A stretch of DNA of 64,000 nucleotides from positions 10,864,001-10,928,000 of the forward strand of contig NC_060019.1 of NCBI RefSeq assembly GCF_021134715.1, read 5' to 3'. The translations under genes and the position numbers were made by a program. The number at the start of each line of letters is the position of its first letter. Positions within the stretch are counted from its first letter, which is position 1. Below, in pieces: positions 22,698 through 36,100 of the stretch. The notes beneath the pieces are model-generated. The model searched no databases. It saw only the letters and a list, made by a program, of their open reading frames with translations, and had not been told where the DNA came from. This DNA comes from Daphnia pulex. Taxonomy: Eukaryota > Arthropoda > Branchiopoda > Diplostraca > Daphniidae.

Positions 22698-25600
22698 TAC
22701 AGAGAAACCAGGTGACCTTATTGTTGAATCACGTTACCTAGAAAAGCTATGGAAGAATTGAAATTTTTAATAATAGTACGAGTATTATTATCAGTACCCG
22801 ATCGAAAAATGACCAGCATACTATTTATTTTATTTTTTTAAAACGCCAATAAAAATGTTATCGATCACCGATCTATCTGTTTGCTGCTTTCTTTTCTCGT
22901 TCGTGAATTACGATTTAGAATTTGCATATCTAGCGGTCACCTTGGAATGACCACGGAAAGGAAAAGACAAGTCTAGATGTATTTTTATACTTTTTGCTAT
23001 ATAAGAGAAAATGCGCAAAATATTTGCAATGCAAATGAAACAAGATCCGCATTGATATAAAAATGGGATTTTCCCCACTTCAACGTGACGTGCCAAGTTA
23101 TTTGCCTCGACGCGTTTTTCGATTTGTCTAGAGTCGTTGACCATCATGATTTATCTAAACAACACCATCAGAAACAAAAGACAAAATTCTTTAAGCTGCG
23201 CCAGCTAGCGCACTTAGTTGTTTGAGTAGCACTCGATATTTTAACACGACGCATTAGGACGAGTGCAGAATGATGCAACAATATTATTAGTGACGAAATG
23301 TCGAGAAGCTGGTGGAAATTCAATTTTCAAGACCTTCATTCAAAGTCGTTACAACCTAATCAAGTAATCTCTTTTTAGCGCAAAAGGAAATTAGAAACCA
23401 TAACTTAAGTATTACCTTGCGCACACACGTTGAAGGTGATAAGCATCAGAGAGAATTTCGCAATGGTTTAAGAACATATTTCGGGTTGAAAATCTGTTTC
23501 AATGCAATGATGGTCAACACACGTAGCAATAAGGAAGTCTAAAGCTCCGAAAAATATCCTAACGACCTTGCACAATTCCATTGAATTTAATTTCTTTCTA
23601 AAAGTTACAAAGAACGACGTAAAAGGCGCGGATGGTAGCCCAAAGCGACGTCCTCCCAAATGTGATTGTGATTTATATCAGCTTAAAAACAAGCCCCGAG
23701 CGCGACTCATCCTTTAGGCTAGATATAAAAATAAAGGATGGATAAATAAGAAAGTTTATGTCGGGAAATATTTTCTCAAATTAAAATCCAAAATCCCCTT
23801 ATAACTCTGAAGAACAAGGAGATGATTAACGTTATTTCTGACATTAATTAATCAAACAAAGAATACAAAATAAAAACTGCAAGGAAATTTGTCTTTCACG
23901 ATGACTCGACTGGCAAGTCAGACGAACAGAAATGTGCCTACGTGATATCCAATGTGAGAATCACGCTATTAAAGCACATAGACACTCGCCGAAATGAATG
24001 CTAAATCATTCTTCACCTGACGGCCCTCAAAGCGGAAAGCTTGAGGATGTTGTAAAGGTGTTTAAAAATTCGCATCGCGAACGATTCGAACATTATTTCG
24101 AAGGTCACCTTCAATGCTTTATTTGCTTTCGATTGCAACTGTGTTTGTGTGAACGCCAAATTAATTTTTCTAAGCCTCGTATTCGCATTTCGCAGTGCTC
24201 CGGCTTGCAAAAGATACAAAATGATTAAATATTTAATTTGCGAATGAATCCGGTGAATCAAATCGGTACAATATTTCGATTTTCAAAACGCCACACCTAG
24301 TTTTCTCTGCAATGTGTCAAAGGTCCTTTAAAGTCAATGTCAATGAAAAAGCTAATGTAAACTTGTCTGAGACCGGTCGGCTGGAAGATGTTTTTTTTGT
24401 TAATAGTTTAAAGCTATATTCAGCAAATGCCACATCGCCTTTTCCGGTTTTCATCGAGTTCTACCTTTTTCTTTGTCATGAGATTTACGTATATGGTGGT
24501 TATCGCTGTGTCAAAGTGCCTAACAGAGTCCAAACTCCTTTTTAAGATTTTTGCCCTTGGAGTTTTATTCGCCTTCATTCACTACGACAACATCCCGACA
24601 CAAAGAACTCGAGGAAGTAGAATCTCCCGAGCCGCATATGTGCTGCAACACGTCGTATTGTTGTAAGATTGATGACCGGTACAATTAAAGCAAAGCAGAA
24701 AAATGTGGCGACAAGGAAAAATACAATAAATTAACTGTTTTCGAAAATTCTGAAACCCAAATTCGAAGAAAGTTAGAAGATAAAATCAAAGAAATTGTCG
24801 TGAAACCTGCCGAGATGTTTTCCCCATTGTGAACGAATGGTACACCGCCTGGTTGACAATAGGCGGCGGTGCTGGAATGGTAAATTAGGCCAATCATTAT
24901 AGGTTTAGGCGTTTAGCCAACATTTGCTAAAAGTGTGACTATCCGCTATCTCTATTGTGTGAACAATATATTATAGTATCTTTGCAAATTAGTCGACTTA
25001 TACTGCCCTATTTCCAAACAACACCTGAAGTTGTTTTACGTGAAAGTGTAAAATGTCGAGTTAGCAAGTCACTTTACCGAGAACAATTTCGTCGAAGAAG
25101 AGGAGAAACAATGTGAACAAAAAATTGTCAACTCAAAATAGGACAATAACGCGGGTGTCAACGTGTGAGGTAAATTGACAATAAGCGTGACCGGAAAAAC
25201 CCGTGGTTGCGAAATGGCGTTGAGAGAACCACCACTTAATTGTTTTTGGCGCGCCCCTCATCGACTCACGCACAAGTGTGACGTCAAACAATGAATGTTG
25301 ATGACGTCAAGTGAATAAAAAAAAAATTGTGGCTGACGGAGGCAATTTTCCTGAGGCGAACGAAACCGGGGAAAAATAATGACGTCAGCGTTGTGCATCG
25401 AATTTCTTTAACCGTCATGCTGGAAGGTTCCTCGAACAGGATTTGTTGGATAAAACTAGCAGGTTTCTCTTGGGAAAAAAAATAAATTCTAGTTGCACTT
25501 TGCTGGAAGTGTTTAAAGTTCAAATATTTTTTTATTTGAGGTTTGTGAACCAACAACAGACAAAGTTGTAAGGTACAAAACTGGGTCTGACCTGCAGTCG

Positions 25601-28600
25601 TTCTGCAACACTAAAATTTAATGAACTCTTACTTACTGAGTAAACAAAAACTTCGCCTAAATGAACCCTTACTGAGTTATAGTGAGTAAACAAAAACCGC
25701 AAGAGAACCTACTCCAGTTAACCGCATCTAGCTCAGGAATAATCGTACTCCGTAGGCTACTATGTCACGATTTAACACCAACAAACAGTCAAAAAATAAA
25801 GAATAGGAATACATTTTTCCTACCTTCAGGCCTGGGAAATATACGGACAGCGGGACAGGCATCCACAAGTGCTCTCCATCCATCCGCAGAATAATTGAAT
25901 AGGATATTAAAGGGCGGCCTCGTGAATACACCCACACTCACATGGGCATACACGAGGCCGTTTAAAGAAAAGGGAAGAAGAGACCCGTAACATGGCCAAC
26001 ATCGATAGTTTCTCAATCCAGAATCCAAACGGGATGCTGTTAAACTAATTAAAAAAATAAGAAATGGGTTACGAAAAAATATCTGCAGAAACAACAAGCA
26101 AGGAATAGTTTAAAATGAGACAGTGAGTAAAACTTGATTGTTAATAAACAGACGGTTTACATGTAATACACTGCATTTTTGCAAGTCCTGCATTACATTG
26201 CACAATTAAAGTATCTAGCAGGTCACACACCACTCGAATAAAAGTAAGGTGTAATGAAAATCATTACCTAAGCGATGATGCTGAGATTGCTGCTGATGAC
26301 AGGTCTATGGTTACATCATATCTTGTTGATGGCTGTCTCTGGCCTCAAATATGCACTAAGGAAAAGGTTACATAGTGAACAAACAAACTGCCATGCATCG
26401 ACAGAGGGGCTTAAATGATAAATGCTGGTCAGGACGAACTAACATTTAAAAAAATTTGGAAAAGGTTTAATTCTTCGAAATTCAGTTTCTATAGTCATTC
26501 TATAGGTATTCTTAGTTTTATTTACCTGGTAATCAGCCGTGTGTACGAAGTGATTCTGTAAAGAGAGTAGGCCTAAGAGATGTGACCACAGAGTGGACAC
26601 GACCACGTTTATTTCGAAACTAAACAAAACAAAAGCAGCAGACGACGCTAACTTCCTAATTAGCCATTTATTTCTTAAAATATCGATATAAATTATTTAA
26701 AAAATCCACAAATATAAAAAACACCCACTCAAAATACGATAAAAGTGGTTTTCCCACCCGCACTCGACATCCGCTAAAGGGATCGGAATTATTTTAGAAT
26801 GATCTAATAACCCTACCACAGACAAGAAAAAAATTCAATATTTACACGAAACCCGCAGATAAATGACTGCCAAGAAGGAATAATTTCCTTCTTATCTTAC
26901 AAACATATACAAACATAATACATACAAATACCAGGATATAATACCACCATGAACTTAAAAGGTTATATCCTTCAACTGTCGTTCGGGAAAATTCCGCTTG
27001 TAATAGCATTTCTTGCGTCCGTGTAAAATAATTCTTATCTTTACATACAAATACCAGGATATTATACTACTATCAACGTAAAAGGCTATATCCTTCAAAT
27101 GTCGTTCGGGAAATAAGCTCAGCTTGTTGTGGCATTTTTTGAGACCGTATAAATTATCGGTCAAAAAAGCCTGAAATTTAAAAATTTGCGATCACGCATG
27201 AATTAACCCCAAGCGTTAAAGATATTTCGTCATCCTGTAACATCTTATACCCATCATGGACTTGTGCAAAAAAGCTCCAATAGAACTAGAAATTTGAAAA
27301 GGCCCTTCGACATTGAACACGAACTTTCACGCGACTTCATCTGCATACGAGCGCAGCAGCAGCAGTTTCAAGGGCGTGATGAGAAGAATTTCGAAATGTC
27401 AGCTGTAACACACGTTTAATGATTTTTCTTCTCAAGAAAACTTTGAGAATCTGGAAGAAAGAAACAAAAAAAGGTGTTTCCAATTTTTCACAACCAGTTC
27501 TCGATCTCAAATAAGAGATTTCGTTCGCAATCAACGCATTTTTTACCTCCAGGAAAATCGTTCGGGAACGACGACCAACAAGGAATTTGATGTCGCGATC
27601 TGTTGCCAAGGTCGACTCTACTTCACGCTCGAACCATATGTCTGCGTGAACTGCTGCTCTGTTCTTGCGTCCCACCTGCGACCTTGGTATAGGCAAACCA
27701 GTTACTGGCGGTTACCGGTATATATTCAAACTTGCTATTGCTTTGAGGATTCGCTCGGTTGAGCAAATATTGAACGCCAACATAGACATCCACACAAACC
27801 ACAAATACATAGAAGAATAAATTTTCTTTTGGGAGGCGGCGAATTCGAAGTCTGCAGGCCGCAGGCTGTTTTTTCGTGATAGTGCCCATAAACATCAAAG
27901 CTTGCGCCTAGAGTTCCAGTCACGGACCGTTTGCTGGAGGGAGGAATTAGTCTAGTTACTATAAAAATTCAGAGTCCCTCTGAGACGGTTTCCTATTTGA
28001 CAATCGCAGTTGTTAAAGAATTGGGATATATTACTAGCAACGCGAACCACTCAATACTTAACAGACAGACCGGAAACGGTGTGAAAGATACCCATGATAG
28101 ACTGGTACTACTCCGTGAACCAATAAATATGACATTTTCGTGGACGTGAAATCGTGAGATATCCAGGAAATGTGACGTCAACAACACGTGAATGTTCTAC
28201 GCTCTTTGTCTAGTGTTACCGAAACGTTGTGAGGAGATTTTTAACCTTGACTAAGCTCGTTTCGAACGAACGGCAACAACCATCCTACCTGAGGGATACA
28301 GCGGGCGTTCTTTTGACTAGAGTGTGTAGCTGCGGGCACGCTCAAAGTATATAGTGCTAGGGGGCGAAAGTGCTGGAGAAGACCGTGCGTTGTGAAGAAA
28401 CTCAATTGTAATACGTTTGAAGAAAGATACTTAGTCTTTGAGCACACTTCCACGCGGGCGAATGTGTCGGCTGGTGCTCGCTCCTGACACGGACGCGTTT
28501 GATCCATTTCTCGTCCAGTTTGCTGCGGTCTACTAATTGCGATCATGGTCCAATCCGGTTTCTACTGGATTAAACACAGCCCTCCGAATTTCCAGCGCAC
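22698..28600. other. Gene-poor interval
   Basis: Nearly 6 kb without any coding exon I can support. Open frames of 60-130 codons occur on both strands but show no domain, composition bias or splice context suggesting a gene. It contains the two-copy 123-base repeat described separately and a few short duplicated words (cttactgagtaaacaaaaac near 25630 and a variant near 25670). It may hold regulatory DNA for the Kazal cluster or the GPCR. Confidence 0.4.
26921..27160. repeat. Two-copy tandem repeat, period about 123 bp
   Basis: The words catacaaataccaggatat, ggttatatccttcaa and tgtcgttcgggaaa recur in the same order, with the second copy offset by about 123 bases. The copies differ by substitutions and small indels. 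On the minus strand one frame runs through both copies and encodes a repeated FPERxLKDI peptide, but it has no recognisable domain. Confidence 0.65.
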
Positions 28601-28645
28601 CCCAATTTGAACGATCGCCTACATCTGGTGACCAAAGAAGAGAAA

Positions 28646-30760
28646 ATGGGATTACTTTCGTGTGCCAGCGTCGTTGTGATAACCGTGTTAGCGGAATTAA
28701 CCTTCGGAGACAAAGTATTCCCGCAAAAGTGCTGCCCTGGAAATCAGGTGTTGGACGTGGAATTGCGCAAGTGCGTCGATAATCCCGCGGTGTTCAAAAC
28801 CTACCAGGAAGAATCCGGAGTCAACGATCCACTTTTACAGTGTTCCGATGGATGGGAAACTTTCAAAATGGAAAACCAGTCCGTCGACGGTGCCATTGTA
28901 GAACCTCGCTACAATCAAACAATAACTCAGTATTGTGTTCATTCCACTGCGTTTAATGATGTTCGTAACGAGACTGTCGTAGCCTACTGCCGCACTCCAG
29001 CGCAAGTGAAAAAATGTTGTCCGATGGGCCAATCAGTCAAACGCAATTCGATCATGGAGTGCATCGCCAACGATCGAGTTTTCAACGCTTCCAAAATAGT
29101 TACTCCGGCCGGATGGCCATTCAAAGTCGTGGAGAATTCTTCGTTGACTTGCGAATATGATTTCAACATTTACGTGCCAAAAATGTTCGTCGATAACAGA
29201 TATGAGGTCAACGCATCCGGCTACTTTGTTGTGAAAAGAGCCTTGTACAAAGTATTGCGTCATTCCGACAATTATTGTGTTGATACTGCTGTCGATGCTG
29301 AGGGAAACCAAGAGGTATAGTTATATCAGGGTCCTATTAAATGTTAATTTACTACAATGAAGAAACTTTTTCTTTTGATCCCCTTTAGGATATTGCCATG
29401 ATATGCCTGCCGTGGAGAATGAAATTGGTGCGGTATCTCCTGTGGGGTGTCTATTCGTACCTTCATTACGTCTCGGCTTTCTTCCTCATTTTGACGTTGG
29501 CCGTCTATGCCATCTTCCCTCCACTTCGTGATAACATCCAGGGGTACTCGATGATCTGCTTCTTGATTTGTATGATTATCGTACAACTCGAATACGGAAT
29601 CCTGCTTTCACTTCCCACCGAACCCCACACCTGGTGTTTTTTCAAAAGTAAGAATCTCATATAGGTTAAAATTTATTATTAAAAATTTTATTTAATTATA
29701 TATCCTTACAAAAAAATTTCTCTTCACTAGCGATTGCTAGTAATTATTTTCGGTATGCGTCCTCAACCTGGATTACCGTGATGGGATTCAACATCTGGAA
29801 CCAGTTAAAGTAATAACTCACTTTTTTTTACGGCCCTCTCCTTTTGGTGGAATTTTATTTTTCAAATGCAACTGTTTATTTTTAGTTCAGGTCCCAGACC
29901 ATCAAATAGACGGGACTTGCTCATCCGTTTTGTATTGTGTTCCGTCTACGCTTGGGGATTGCCATTCGTACTACAAATGGCTGTGGTTATTTATCGTGAT
30001 AGTTTGGGACCACCTGTCCGTCTTTGTTGGTTTGGAAATCCCATAAGTAAATTTCAGTTATTCGTCTTCTTCCTGCAATAATAAAATTAACACACATGGA
30101 TTATTTTTCAGTCAAACATTTACTGAGCACACCGAACGTCATTCTGGTGACGGCCAATTTGATTTTCTTCATTCCAAGCGCTCTTAAAGTTCATGGAAGT
30201 CTCCGTTTCCTTAAAACTTCTGTTTCGCCCGTGGCTCTCAGCAAATTGGAAAAACAAAGGTTATATCTAAATATGAATAGTTTCATGGTGATGTAACAAA
30301 TGTTGCTTACCGTTCCTTTTTTTTACGCAGGATTACGACGATATTCCGTTTCTTCTTACTGATGCAGTTTTACACGATACCGAGAATCGTTCACGAAATA
30401 GTCGATTCAGACAATGCCACTCCCGAATTGCTCATCTTCAGTATTTCTCTCTACATGTTGATCGGACCGGCCATGTTTTACTTTTTCGTTTGCAAAACCG
30501 AAGTTTACAAAATGATTAGGGACCGTGTGGTCAAAATCAAGGAATCTGCTTCACGTGCCACCAGTAATTCGACAAAAATATCTTCGGGCTCCGTGAAGTT
30601 CTGGCGCTCACGATCATACCAAACTTCTTCGGATGAATCTCCTGCAATTGAGACCAGCGATTCCAAGCCCTCAAACATTGAGGCAATCAAATATCAACAA
30701 AATGGAGAAGACCTTGGAGAAGACAATTTAGCATATACAGGCGAGGTTCATTCAGCCTAA
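28646..30760 (+). CDS. Methuselah-like G-protein-coupled receptor
   Basis: Six exons: 28646-29314, 29389-29647, 29731-29809, 29886-30046, 30112-30259 and 30331-30760; 581 residues. Start chosen at MGLLSCASVVVITVLAEL, a good signal peptide; an in-frame ATG lies 13 codons earlier. The Cys-rich ectodomain has two CC motifs and several N-glycosylation sequons. Seven hydrophobic segments follow: near YLHYVSAFFLILTLAVY, ICFLICMIIVQLEYGILL, TWITVMGFNIW (hallmark third helix of the family), FVLCSVYAWGLPFVLQ, NVILVTANLIFFIP, FFLLMQFYTIPRIV and LLIFSISLYMLIGPAMFYFF. A Ser-rich cytoplasmic tail follows. Family members are class B-like arthropod receptors linked to stress response and lifespan in Drosophila; the ligand here is unknown. 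AATAAA lies at 30907-30912. Confidence 0.9.
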
Positions 30761-31257
30761 GATTTGGATGGAAAATATGCCAATTAAAGATGCGCGAAAA
30801 CATACTCGTGGTGATTGGTACAAAAAGTGGTTATTGTGTTGAATAGACTATCATTGAGCTTTCTAGAAATATTGACAAATTTTATATTGCAATCCACTTG
30901 ATGAAAAATAAATTATGTTTAAGAATAGTTGTCACTTACACTTTTTGAAGGCGTATTTCTCAGAAAATAAAATTTCTTCCACTGAACCACCTAAAATATT
31001 TAAAAACAAAAGGGTTGGAACATCCCTTTAATCTCTGGTCAAAAAGGGAAACTAAAAAATCAGGTAAATTAGAGTTAAACGGATACCAAACACGTTGAAA
31101 TTTGTTTTAAACCAACATTGTAATGGAAATACTGGTGCCGAAAATAGATTACGTTTTACGCATGACTTGTTCAGTAGTTTGCATGTGTTAGATGTCGATT
31201 ATGCAAAAACCTTTTTTGTATTCTGAAGGACAATTAAAGCAATAATTCATAAAGTTG
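30761..31257. other. Convergent 3' ends of GPCR and RABGGTB
   Basis: Shared 3' flanks of two convergent genes. Contains AATAAA at 30907-30912 on the plus strand. No other feature seen. Confidence 0.45.
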
Positions 31258-32516
31258 CTATAACGACAACATCTGTGGTTGAATTTTCAGCCGGGAAATA
31301 ACTTGCTGTGGCATACAGAATACAGGATTAATAGTTTTAAGACTAGATTCACCGAGAAGAGATAAACCCGCTAAACCAAAGAGGGTGTGAAATGGATCGG
31401 GCATGTCATTTGGGCGATCACTAAATCCGCCTGTCTCGACGTCTTGACAGGCCATAATAAATTTTCTCAACTGATTCTTATCAAGCCAATCAACTCGCCC
31501 AATAATCCGCAAAGACGCAACTACCCACCAAGAGTAGCAAACATCCGGCAATTTTTCTGGTCGACCATTCAAACCTAAATAACAATTGAGTTACATAGTT
31601 TAAGAGACGTCTATTTGAAAGATTTCTAAAAACAAAAGTAATTACCGCCACTCGGCAACTGCCGTTCACATAGCCACCAGCCAAGGCTATCAGCTTTGAT
31701 CAAATGTAAATGACCTGTAATCGACAGCATACCAACACAGCAATACACTTGACTGAAAAGGTAACCACAAAAAAGAAACAGTATTATTTCTTCCTTTGTA
31801 ATTATCTCAACTTAGAACTTACCCAGAATGACTTTCAGAGCCAGGTCTGCATCCAAACCCTCCATCAAAATTCATACATGAGATTACAAAATTTACTGCA
31901 TTATCAATATTAATAGCATCCAGCCTTCCCTGGAGTAAAAATGTGTACAAAAATATGTGTTAATCATAAAAAAATTGCAATCAGTAAATCCACATACCAA
32001 AAGAGCCAAGCATGCAACTGCACACATAGAGAACCTTGTATCAACCTCACCCCATTGATCACCACAGAAACTTCCGTCATCATTTTGCAACTTTTTGACA
32101 TAATTCACAATTTTTTCACAATCGATTGCATCAAGTGCATCATACAGGCACAAAATCTGAAGAAAAAAAATTCAATTTTCAGATGCATATGAAGTGAGTC
32201 AACTCTCATTACCAACCTGAACAGCACTCAAAGTGTAGAGAAGGTGAGGATCATGATCTACACTAGCTCCTATACCTCCATTTTCATGCTGGCATTGCTT
32301 TATAAATAAAATAATACCATCTCTGTCCATCTCACCAAGTTTGCCCATCAAATCCATTGCTGTTAAACTCCAATAGATTCCATTCATTCTCAAGTACTCT
32401 GTCATACAAAATTCATAATCATCCTTATTGTTTCCATATGCTGCCAAGAAACTTGCATGCTTTGGCAGCAACAGATTAGGTATATCAGCCTCCTTCGGTA
32501 GCACTATGTCGTTCAT
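31258..32516 (-). CDS. RABGGTB: Rab geranylgeranyltransferase beta subunit
   Basis: Five exons: 32516-32217, 32156-31998, 31929-31823, 31752-31646 and 31574-31258; 329 residues (human 331). The prenyltransferase alpha-alpha barrel repeats are visible as GG(I/F)-containing motifs: [57 protein letters not shown] and ETGGFSDRP. The zinc ligands expected for the family are present: Asp and Cys in PDVCYSWW and His in DPFHT. With RABGGTA and Rab escort protein, the enzyme adds geranylgeranyl groups to the C-terminal cysteines of Rab GTPases in the cytosol. The start matches the family N terminus ([10 protein letters not shown], then [10 protein letters not shown]). The identification is very secure. 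Confidence 0.96.
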
Positions 32517-33160
32517 GAGAAGGGCCTAGTTCACATGTTCAAATAAACCATTTATCATATCAAAACTGAGACCGGCTTCCTCAAAATAATCATCTAAATA
32601 TACGTACCATAATTGAAATTATATCTGTTACGCGGGAATGGTTAAGGGGTAGCAAGGGGTAGTGGATAATAGGTTCCAAGCTATCCAAAAATTATGGATT
32701 GGTGGATTTTCACTCTTAACAATGAAATTAAAAATTTATTTTGCAAACACAGGCACACAGACCACTTTGACGTAAGTTAAGCAGCATGAGCAGCTGACTG
32801 TTAAGGGGCTAGCAGACGGATCTTTTTCGATGCGACAGTAGCGCCATCGAAATTATAAGACATAATGAAGATTTTTAATTTTTTGAAGACACCATTTTTA
32901 CGTAAATGAAGTCATGATCTCTAGGATAAACAAATTCCAATGAAAAAAAGTCGGTTTATTCAATCGGCAACAGTTTTGGTATGTTTTGTTGTAGAATTCA
33001 ATAGCCTCTATGTTGTCATCCACAAACCCAATCACATGTGACACGCTAAAGTAAAAGAAAAAAAGAGAATCTGAAAAAGACAATGAAAAAGGCTGAGGAA
33101 AAAGGGGGAAAAAAAGGGAAGGAAAAAGACCAAAAAAAGCTAACAATTTTTCACAATAAT
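32517..33160. other. RABGGTB upstream region and SCAP 3' flank
   Basis: Holds the RABGGTB promoter side and the SCAP 3' UTR (both genes on the minus strand). A purine-rich tract of about 75 bases (33056-33140, mostly a and g) is the only compositional oddity. Confidence 0.4.
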
Positions 33161-36100
33161 TTACTCGACTTTGTGGGTGGAAATCATGGGGAAAGAAACG
33201 ATGCGAAGCTGCGTTCCGTAGTCACAGATGACGTTGTCTCTGACGACCATGACGTTACGAACAAAAGTACTCGAGTCGGCATCGCCAAGACGAACTTCAC
33301 GGATCGATTCTCCCGTTCGGACATCCCAGACGACCAGGGATCCTTGCCGACTGGTGACAAGTAACCGATCATTGAGCATAGCTAAACTGCCGCACAGAGC
33401 CAGACGGGACAAGGAAAGAGAATTGAGCAGATGACCCTGAAATCGCTCCCAAACGCACAGCTTGTCATCGGCGCCCAAGCTGATGACGTACGAGGAGGTG
33501 TAAGTCAGGACGGACACGCTACCGTCATGAGCCTGCAAACTGTAGACGCAAGTCCCGCTGGAGAGATCCCACATGCACAGCATTCCGTCTTGACTTCCGC
33601 TTCCCGATGCGCTGCAGGGGTAAGCTTCGTCGATAAACATGGCCGTGATGGGTCCGCGATGCCCGTGAAGACAGTAGAGGGCTGTCAAGGTTTCCAGTCG
33701 CCAGACTTTGAGGCAATGATCCAGCGAACCCGTAACGACGCGGCTGCCACTAGCCGAAGCGTCCAACACTGAGATGGGCTGTTGGTGAGCTCTAGCCCAG
33801 TTGAGCCGGACCAAACGGAAAGCTAATGGAGATGATCGGTCCTCTTCGTCGTACTCGTCGGCGCCACGACGAGAATGAACGTGGTGGCTGACATCTTCCA
33901 CAGGACTGTCGAAATCGGCGTGAAACTGGAACGACTCCAGGACTCCATTCAATCGGGCAGCTAGAAGATACTCGCCACAAACTTTGAGTTTGGCCACTCC
34001 GACACCACTGCCGTCGTCGTAAAGACAACGCAAACCGGAATTATGGCTCCAAATTTCAATGCGTCCGTTGGCACAGCCCAGTGCCACTTGGCCATCGAAG
34101 CATTGCATGCACCAGACGGGCGATGGAAAGTAAGACGTTTTATTATTTCTCGTTGGACTAGTTCTGTCTTTCCAAGACAGGTTGTTAGGGCTGGCCGGAG
34201 GAGAATGAAACGAGCCCGGGGATCTAAATACAATCGGATTAGAAACGGCGTGACTCAACAGTCCGCCCAGTTCGTTAGTGGATGAGTAAGTATCGTGGCG
34301 TGGAAAATTGGGAGAGGCCGGCGACGTTTGTTGCTGAAAAGCGGCGAAATAAGTGTTTCTATCAATTTGAGCTACGGCATCTCCCGTCTGGATGTCCCAA
34401 ATGTGGAGCTGGCCGGCCAAGCAGACACTCGACACGACATCTCCATCGGTGGATATGCATTCGATGGGCGAACGATGACCGTCGAGAACGAGAGGCATAG
34501 ATTCTGCTACTATCTGTGAATAGTATTCGCGAGACTCTTGCGTCAACCCACCACCAGCATTGCCGGCCCAGCCCCAGAAAGTCGAAGAACTCCTCCATTC
34601 GGCGTAGTGCCGAGAGCAGATGCAACGATATAACACGACAGTCACGTAGGCGATAAACACCACGCTCGGTATGGCTAATAAAGTGGTTAAAATAATTTGA
34701 ATGGGCGACGAAGGAACGTAGGGAGTCTTGTTGTCTTCATCGGAGCCACCGTTTCCGCCTGATCCGCCGCCAATACTTCCGTCACCATGGCTTCCGGACA
34801 GGCCGAAATCACTATCGTCACCGTCAAGAACATCAAGCGTATCGAGAGCTGATGCCAGAGATTTCCATCGCGATCGCGTCAGGTACTCGCCATCGCGACT
34901 GTTGCGCACTTCTGACACTCGTTCTGGGTTGACTGGGATAGAGATTCGAATCGGAGGCAACATGGCTATGCACTTTCCGGCCAACGAGATATTGTAAATG
35001 TCCAGCAGGTCGGGCCAGTGGCGATAAGAGAGCCTCCTCCAGAGCTCGACGTTTTTGGGATGTTGTAACCGATTCTGCCAATCGATTACTTCTTTGCCGC
35101 TGGATGACGTAACTGATAGTTCTGGTGCGGCCGAATTGGCTAGAATCGTGGATTCTTTCAAAAGATCTGGTTCTTCCGGTTCAATACAGTTGGATCCGGC
35201 AGAACACGAAACTTTGAGATTAGGATGTGGTGCTGGAAATTCAACCTGTGAAGAATCATTGGCTTCGACAGACCATCCGGCCGATTGATCAGCCAAATTT
35301 TCCATCACTACGTATTTGTAAAAGAAAATGCTCATCCATATGACCACACCCACCATAAAGGTACGCTGAAACAAACGCGTGCGAGCCCAAAAGTGAACGA
35401 TCCTTATCCGACGTGGTACTCTGGCCGCAGCTGATCGATTGTGCGTGTAGGAGGATGGTGCTACGACGGCCGTTGGGGTATTTTTGGCTGAAACAGCTGC
35501 TGAGTGGACTCGGGTGCGCAAGTGGGGATGGACAGCATTCCCCGTAAATGCCCTTTCTGCTGAACTGAGAGTATGGACGGTGTGGTTGGTCGACAGGTAC
35601 TGCTGACCAGGTTGAAGCTGCCGTCGTTGGCGCTGAATTTCCGACAACTCTTTGCGCAATATGTCGATGGACAGGACGGTGGAGAAGAACAGCATTTGCA
35701 GAACGAAATCGGAGAGAAGGGCGACGACGGCGAAGAGGCAAAATTCTTGAATGGCCGGCACGAAGGTGAAGAAGCCCACCGTCAAAATAGTCACTTCTGT
35801 TAACAAATTTTTGGTTATGTTCCATCCTTCACGACTAAGTCCCTGTGCTACACGGATCTTGACGTCCAAATTGGCTGGAGTAGAGACGACAGAGCGAGTC
35901 AAAACTAAGATGTTCTCCAGACCAACGATCACCACTAAATAAGGGAAAATGTCTCGTCCCTGAAGAGTGAAGCGCAATCCGAACCACGTGCACAGGCCGA
36001 CCGACATGCCCAGCGATGCTACCACTGTCACTACGGCGCTGAAAGCCATGCCAAACTTGGATTTAACCATTTCGATCTTGCGAACAGAGAAGTAAATGTA

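Noticed and set aside
35600-36080. A natural copy of the sterol-resistance substitution L315F in SCAP.
   Set aside because: Anchoring the numbering on Asp443 just before MELADL places position 315 on Met in GMAF; the Phe is at the 317 equivalent. The change is conservative.
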